Assembly (NCBI GenBank): GCA_030537935.1
Contig: JAUNUY010000002.1
Location: 62,001-126,000 of the forward strand
From: Eubacteriales bacterium
GTDB lineage: Bacteria > Bacillota > Clostridia > Lachnospirales > Lachnospiraceae
Direction of reading: 5' to 3'
Length of the DNA stretch: 64,000 bases
The notes under the pieces: model-generated
Seen by the model: only the letters and a program-made list of their open reading frames with translations
Database searches by the model: none
Told to the model about the DNA's origin: nothing
Shown here: positions 59,477 to 64,000 of the stretch, piece after piece
Position numbering within the stretch: the first letter of the stretch is position 1
Layout of the letters: every line of letters starts with the position of its first letter
Program-made: the position numbers and the translations under genes

Positions 59477-60232
59477 CTACATATTATCCGGGTTGTCCGT
59501 CTCCTCGATACGGGCAAGTACCAATCCGCATGCCGGTGCGGTCGGCCCTGAAAGTAGGCGATCCCTTGTCCGCAGCATCTCATCTATCCGATCCGGTCCA
59601 AATTTCCCTTTTCCCGCATAGATGACCGTCCCCGCAATGATGCGTACCATATTATAGAGGAAACCGTCTCCCGTCACGGAAAGAATAATTTCCTCACCTC
59701 GTTGTGACACGTCTGCCGTATAAATGGTCCGAACCGTGGATTTGTACTCATGCGTGCCGCCCCGAAAGGCTTCAAAATCATGTCGCCCGATTAATTTTTT
59801 CATGGCACAACGCATGACTTCCACATCCAAGACCTCCCGTATCCACCAACTGTAACGAGCCGTAAGCGGATTCGGAAAACGCGCCTGCGTCACATGATAT
59901 TCATACGTCTTTTTATAATGCTGCCGCAACGGATGGTGATCCGCCGCCACGATTTCCGAATGGAATACCACGATATCTTCGGGCAAATGACAGTTCAAAG
60001 CATACGACCACCGGTCCGCCGGTATCGGATGCCTGCTGTCAAAAACCAGAATATTATCCCTTGCGTGAACGCCGGCATCGGTACGACTCGCCCCCAGTGA
60101 GCGAACGCGTTCACCCGTCGCCGCAAAAACGGCCGCTTCCAGAATATCCTGGACGGCCGTTCCGTCTCCTTGCTTTTGAAATCCCGTATAGGCCGTCCCG
60201 TCATAGGCGACCCTGATTCTTATTCGTTTCAT
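59477..60232 (-). CDS. truA: tRNA pseudouridine(38-40) synthase TruA
   Basis: 251 residues: 'RIRVAYDGTAYTGFQKQ' start and catalytic Asp in 'GASRTDAGVHA'; 'FLYNMVRIIAGTVIYAGKGK' and the C-terminal helix are present. It isomerises U38-U40 in the anticodon arm. The ATG at 60232 overlaps the ecfT stop (ATGA) with almost no ribosome site, so it depends on coupling. ecfT-truA adjacency is conserved in Firmicutes. Confidence 0.95.
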   Translation of the reverse strand: MKRIRIRVAYDGTAYTGFQKQGDGTAVQDILEAAVFAATGERVRSLGASRTDAGVHARDNILVFDSRHPIPADRWSYALNCHLPEDIVVFHSEIVAADHHPLRQHYKKTYEYHVTQARFPNPLTARYSWWIREVLDVEVMRCAMKKLIGRHDFEAFRGGTHEYKSTVRTIYTADVSQRGEEIILSVTGDGFLYNMVRIIAGTVIYAGKGKFGPDRIDEMLRTRDRLLSGPTAPACGLVLARIEETDNPDNM

Positions 60233-61029
60233 CCGATAAACCGCATTCCGATAATACCGCCCAGGTAGAGAAGGACGCCGCAATAAGCAATAAAATCGCG
60301 CCGCTTATATTTTAACGGCTTCATCTTCGTTCGAGCACGTCCACATACGTAACAACGTGCTTCCATCGCCATCGTCAAATCATCCGCCCGCCGGAAAGCC
60401 GAAAAGAATAACGGTACCATAATGGGTAACATACTTCGGATTCGCTTTAGCAATCCGCCCGACTCGAAATCCGCTCCGCGTGCCGATTGCGCCTTCATAA
60501 TCTTATCCACCTCTTCCACAAGGATGGGAATAAATCGCAATGCAATGGACATCATCATGGCGATTTCATGAATGGGCACCTTAATATAGCGTAAAAAGCC
60601 CAACGCCTTTTCGATACCGTCCGTCAACTGATTCGGCGTCGTCGTAAAGGTCAAAAGGGAGGTCCCCATAATCAATAGGACCAACCGAATGGCCATAAAG
60701 GCCGCAAAAATCAACCCCTCCTCCGTCACGCGGATAAAACCGAGTCGGAAGACGACCGTCCCGTCAATGAAAAAGATATTGAACGCCACGGTAAGAATCA
60801 GCAAAAAGAGAATAGGCTTGAGACCTTTTAAGATATATTTGAACGGAATCTTCGCCACGATGATAACAGCGGTCATAACCACCGCAATCGGAATATAGGC
60901 ATAGAGTGATTTCAGTAAAAACAACGAGACGATAAACACCATCGTCGCAAACAGCTTGACCCTTGCGTCCAGATGATGAATCACGGAATCGGAGGGATAG
61001 TACTGTCCCAGCGTCAAATCTCGTATCAC
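60229..61029 (-). CDS. ecfT: ECF transporter transmembrane subunit EcfT
   Basis: 266 residues with about six membrane helices; the coupling helices carry the Ala-Arg-Gly motif in 'AQSARGADFESG' and a second Ala-Arg motif in 'AMEARCYVCGRART' that engage the ATPases. It is the shared scaffold for vitamin-specific S components, none of which lies here, so this is a group II (shared) ECF core. GTG 61029 overlaps the ecfA2 stop in GTGA. Confidence 0.94.
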   Translation of the reverse strand: MIRDLTLGQYYPSDSVIHHLDARVKLFATMVFIVSLFLLKSLYAYIPIAVVMTAVIIVAKIPFKYILKGLKPILFLLILTVAFNIFFIDGTVVFRLGFIRVTEEGLIFAAFMAIRLVLLIMGTSLLTFTTTPNQLTDGIEKALGFLRYIKVPIHEIAMMMSIALRFIPILVEEVDKIMKAQSARGADFESGGLLKRIRSMLPIMVPLFFSAFRRADDLTMAMEARCYVCGRARTKMKPLKYKRRDFIAYCGVLLYLGGIIGMRFIG

Positions 61030-61874
61030 CGCGCCACCGCCTTCAAAATCTCCGCTTTGGCCGACGCCATATCATGGCAATCAGTGCGTACGTCCCAGCC
61101 GCGCCGCTTCAGGCCCAAGAGGACCTTGGTCATGACCGGTACGGAAAGACCCATGGCCTCCAAATCTTCATCGTGGGAAAATACATCCGCCGGGACATCG
61201 TCATAGACAATCTTTCCGTCATTCATGACGACGATGCGGTCCGCATACATTGCTACATCTTCCATACTGTGAGAGACCATGATGATGGTCATGCCCAACG
61301 ACTGATTCAGCCGGCGAATTCCCTTCAGGATATTTCGCCGACCGACGGGATCCAACCCTGCCGCCGGTTCATCTAAAATAAGATAACGCGGTCGCATGGC
61401 TAATACACCCGCAATCGCCACCCGCCGTTTTTCTCCACCGGAAAGAAGGAAGGGTGATTTTTCATAATATGCCTCTCCCATGTTGACGAGTGTCAAGGCT
61501 TCAATAACCCGCTCCCGGATTTCCGCCTCTTCCAGACCCATGTTTTTCGGTCCGAAAGCCACATCCTTAAAGACCGTTTCCTCGAAAAGTTGATACTCCG
61601 GATATTGGAACACCAGACCGACCTCGCTTCGAAGTGTCCGCTTATCAAAGCCTTTGGCATGGATATCTTCCCCTTCAAAGGTGACCGTCCCTTCCAACGG
61701 ACGAATCAAGCCGTTTAAATGCTGCATCAAAGTCGATTTACCGCAACCCGTATGGCCGATAATCGCAATGAAACTCTTCTCTTCTATCCGCAGATTGATA
61801 TCGACCAATGCCCGTACCGCCATGACCGTTCCGGGATTATAGGCGTAAGAGACGCCTTTGAGCTCAATCGCCAT
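61026..61874 (-). CDS. ecfA2: ECF transporter ATPase EcfA2
   Basis: 282 residues: Walker A 'GHTGCGKST', Q-loop 'VFQYPEYQLFEETVFKDVAF', signature 'LSGGEKRR', Walker B 'YLILDEPAAGLD'. The LFEETV Q-helix and order identify EcfA2 (EcfA'). It forms a heterodimer with EcfA1. ATG 61874, SD GAGGAG, 7 bp after ecfA1. Confidence 0.94.
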   Translation of the reverse strand: MAIELKGVSYAYNPGTVMAVRALVDINLRIEEKSFIAIIGHTGCGKSTLMQHLNGLIRPLEGTVTFEGEDIHAKGFDKRTLRSEVGLVFQYPEYQLFEETVFKDVAFGPKNMGLEEAEIRERVIEALTLVNMGEAYYEKSPFLLSGGEKRRVAIAGVLAMRPRYLILDEPAAGLDPVGRRNILKGIRRLNQSLGMTIIMVSHSMEDVAMYADRIVVMNDGKIVYDDVPADVFSHDEDLEAMGLSVPVMTKVLLGLKRRGWDVRTDCHDMASAKAEILKAVAR

Positions 61875-61881
61875 TTGCTCC

Positions 61882-62724
61882 TCATTTCTTCATTTTATCC
61901 ATGGCCGCCAGAAAAGAGGCCACATCAAAGGTGACCGGCATGTCCATCCCCGCCCGGCGCAACGCCAAGGACAGGGCGGTAATATCCGGAACATCCAATC
62001 CGATGGACTGTAAGGTTTCCTCTTCCATGAAAACGTCCTGCGGCGTACCGTCCATCACGACACGACCTTCATCCATTACGATAACGCGATCCGCATCCAC
62101 CACTTCTTCCATGAAATGGGTGATTAGAACAATCGTAACCCCCGCTTCCTTGTTCAAACGGGATACCGTCTCGATAACCTCCCGACGACCAATCGGATCC
62201 AGCATGGCCGTCGGCTCGTCCAAAACGATGCACTGCGGCCGCATAGCCAACACGCCGGCGATGGCGACCCGCTGCTTCTGCCCGCCCGACAAGCGGTTTG
62301 GCGAAGCCTTTCGATGTTCCGTCATCCCGACCGCCGCCAACGCCGCATCCACACGTTCACGAATTTCTTCCGTCGGCACCTGTAAGTTCTCCGGTCCGAA
62401 TCCGACATCTTCTTCCACCATGGCTCCGATAATCTGATTGTCCGGATTTTGGAAAACCATGCCGGCCAGCTGGCGTACACGGTACATCATCTCTTCGCTT
62501 GTCGTATCCAATCCGCCCACACGTATGACACCGGATGAGGGCAGAATCAGCCCGTTGATGAGCTTTGCAAAAGTCGACTTTCCGGAACCGTTATGCCCCA
62601 GCACGGCCACGTACTCGCCCGACCGTATTTTTAAATTCAGACTGTCCAAGGCGGGTACCGAACGGTTTTTTCCGTCTTCACCTTCCTCATCATACCGGTA
62701 ACACAGGTTTTCCGCTTCTATCAT
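61882..62724 (-). CDS. ecfA1: ECF transporter ATPase EcfA1
   Basis: 280 residues: Walker A 'GHNGSGKST', Q-loop 'VFQNPDNQIIGAMVEEDVGF', signature 'LSGGQKQR', Walker B 'IVLDEPTAMLD'. The NPDNQ Q-helix marks EcfA1. It starts at ATG 62724 (SD GGAG) directly after the dehydratase-activase-like gene; the longer frame overlaps that gene and is rejected. Confidence 0.94.
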   Translation of the reverse strand: MIEAENLCYRYDEEGEDGKNRSVPALDSLNLKIRSGEYVAVLGHNGSGKSTFAKLINGLILPSSGVIRVGGLDTTSEEMMYRVRQLAGMVFQNPDNQIIGAMVEEDVGFGPENLQVPTEEIRERVDAALAAVGMTEHRKASPNRLSGGQKQRVAIAGVLAMRPQCIVLDEPTAMLDPIGRREVIETVSRLNKEAGVTIVLITHFMEEVVDADRVIVMDEGRVVMDGTPQDVFMEEETLQSIGLDVPDITALSLALRRAGMDMPVTFDVASFLAAMDKMKK

Positions 62725-62725
62725 T

Positions 62726-64000
62726 TTAACTCCATTTAACGGCAACCGGATTTTTGACTGCCACATCCGTCTCCGTTTCCGCAATCTTCCGTTGTCGTTT
62801 CAAATTCTTAAATGCGATTGACAACATCAACTTAATCCGGTTGATTTGGTTAACCTCACTCGCGCTGGCATCATAATCGATGGGTGCGATATTCGCATAG
62901 GGATAGGAACGTCGTAATTCTTTGATCATCCCCTTACCCACGATATGGTTCGGCAGACAGGCAAACGGTTGCAGACAGGCGATGTTATCCACACCGCTCT
63001 CCAACAGTTCGACCATTTCACCCAGCAAAAACCATCCCTCTCCCGTCTGATGACAGAGGGAGATGTGGCGTTCCGCCAATGACGCGATATGGTCGATGTT
63101 ACACGGTGCATCAAATCGCTTGGAATCCCGTAACGCCTGCATGAGCGTTCGACGATACATGTCCATACCCTTCATGGCAATTTGACCGATCCACTTTGCC
63201 GTCGAGGAACCGCTTAACTGTTCACGTTTTACCTTCGTATCATAACTGCAATACATAAAGAAGTCTATCAAATCCGGGCAAACCACTTCCGCCCCTTCTT
63301 TTTCCAATAAGTCGACCACATGATTGTTTGCCACGGGATGATACTTTACTAAAATCTCACCGACAATACCAACCCGCGGTTTTACCATATTTTCATGAAT
63401 GGGCAACTCGTCAAAAGCACGGACGATACCGCGGATATTCTTCCGGAATGCCCGCCAGCTGCCGGTCGTCCGTATGGTCTCATCGCAAACGGCCGACCAG
63501 TGTTCATACAATTCATTTGCCGACCCGGGCACCTGCTCATAAGGACGCACCCTGTACAACACGCGCATTAACAAATCACCATAGACAAGCGCCATAATGG
63601 CACGGTTAATCATCGGCACCGTCAATTTGAATCCGGCATGCTTTTCAATCCCCGCCGCATTCAAAGAAATGACCGGAACCTGCTCCATACCGGCATCTTT
63701 CAATGCCTTCCGGATAAAAGCGATATAGTTCGTCGCCCGGCAACCGCCACCCGTCTGAGACATGATCAATGCCGTCTTGTTCAGATCAAACTTGCCGCTG
63801 TTCAGCGCCTGCATCATCTGACCGATAGTGATGATGGCCGGATAGCAGGCATCGTTGTTGACATATTTCAGCCCCTCTTCGACCGTCCGGTGATCGGCAT
63901 ATTCCAAAAGATGGAGATTGTAGCCGAATGAGCGGAACGCCTGCTCCACAAACCGGAAGTGAATCGGTGACATCTGCGGACAGAGGATGGTGTAACCGGC
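62726..64000 (-). CDS. 2-hydroxyacyl-CoA dehydratase activase-related protein, C-terminal part (cut by window edge)
   Basis: The frame is open to the window edge; an internal ATG at 63973 is not the start. The visible ~424 residues match the C-terminal dehydratase-subunit-like half of the very large (~1400-residue) activase/dehydratase fusion family (DUF2229/BcrAD): 'LCPQMSPIHFRFVEQ', 'VNNDACYPAIITIGQMMQAL', 'TGGGCRATNYIAFIRKAL', 'CLQPFACLPNHIVGKGMIKE'. Its Cys residues fit a [4Fe-4S] site. The enzymatic role of the fusion family is not settled. It sits where rplQ usually precedes ecfA1. Confidence 0.88.
   Translation of the reverse strand, partial: AGYTILCPQMSPIHFRFVEQAFRSFGYNLHLLEYADHRTVEEGLKYVNNDACYPAIITIGQMMQALNSGKFDLNKTALIMSQTGGGCRATNYIAFIRKALKDAGMEQVPVISLNAAGIEKHAGFKLTVPMINRAIMALVYGDLLMRVLYRVRPYEQVPGSANELYEHWSAVCDETIRTTGSWRAFRKNIRGIVRAFDELPIHENMVKPRVGIVGEILVKYHPVANNHVVDLLEKEGAEVVCPDLIDFFMYCSYDTKVKREQLSGSSTAKWIGQIAMKGMDMYRRTLMQALRDSKRFDAPCNIDHIASLAERHISLCHQTGEGWFLLGEMVELLESGVDNIACLQPFACLPNHIVGKGMIKELRRSYPYANIAPIDYDASASEVNQINRIKLMLSIAFKNLKRQRKIAETETDVAVKNPVAVKWS

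Noticed and set aside
1..64000. CRISPR array, tRNA, insertion sequence or prophage
   Set aside because: I looked for spaced direct repeats, tRNA cloverleaf ends, transposase motifs and phage genes on both strands and saw none.

Overview
This window reads as a chromosomal segment of an anaerobic Firmicute (Bacillota). The evidence is RNase J, HrcA with a textbook CIRCE site, IreB with RuvX, MtaB, CvfB, MgtE, an ECF transporter core, and the tail of a giant 2-hydroxyacyl-CoA dehydratase activase-type protein. Base composition looks mid-range by eye. The mix (SleB-type hydrolase, DUF3343, acyl-CoA dehydratase activase, flavin-dependent fumarate-reductase-like lipoprotein) fits Negativicutes (Veillonellaceae-like) or a related clostridial lineage, but no 16S gene is present, so the genus is not claimed. 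No tRNA, rRNA, insertion sequence, phage or CRISPR array was seen. Gene density is high and most genes lie on the minus strand in tight, translationally coupled operons.

Layout. 1-4761 (minus): mtaB-ireB-ruvX-DUF1292-fur-rnj-mltG (mltG runs off the edge). 4835-5068 (plus): an HPr-like protein without the catalytic His. 5079-9146 (minus): prmA-rsmE-cysteine desulfurase-thiI. 9332-12911 (minus): a cell-surface operon of a repeat-rich transglutaminase-like protein, a lipoprotein and an acyltransferase. 13288-24813 (minus): a large iron-uptake and electron-transfer locus. 25031-29781 (minus): hrcA-grpE-dnaK-dnaJ under CIRCE. 29984-30391 (minus): an IscR-like Rrf2 regulator. 30633-34127 (plus): two tandem mgtE genes and an S1-domain protein. 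34227-39002 (minus): Cof phosphatase-glf-EamA permease-RNase E/G-cvfB. 39244-39531 (plus): a small acidic membrane-anchored protein. 39708-40532 (minus): SleB-type hydrolase. 40654-47364 (minus): HAD-dnaE-pfkA-trkA-trmH. 47523-53069 (plus): a MurJ/SpoVB-type flippase, then a two-component system with its own ABC transporter. 53209-57671 (minus): rpsL-rpsG-fusA-tuf, detached from rpoBC. 57899-59335 (minus): a hypothetical protein, flavodoxin and DUF3343. 59477-64000 (minus): dehydratase-activase-like protein-ecfA1-ecfA2-ecfT-truA.

The most interesting region is 13288-24813. An FTR1 iron permease, a P19/Tp34-type periplasmic iron lipoprotein, a DUF2318 membrane protein with CxxC motifs, two MacB/FtsX-like permeases and an ATPase reproduce the core of the FTR1-P19 ferrous-iron systems known from Campylobacter (the Cj1658-Cj1663 region) and E. 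coli (FetMP-FetABCDEF). Where Campylobacter has thioredoxin-like proteins, this locus has two lipoproteins with FMN-attachment motifs (one fused to a fumarate-reductase-like FAD domain), a Cys-rich DUF4418 membrane protein, and a second permease/ATPase pair. I infer a flavin-wired surface iron reduction and uptake system. The promoter of its P19 gene carries a perfect 18-bp palindrome filling the -35/-10 spacer, which suggests metal-dependent repression.

Most promoters named here have near-consensus -35 and -10 boxes with 16-17 bp spacing; terminators were called from hairpins followed by T-tracts. All functions are inferred from sequence reading alone, with no database search.
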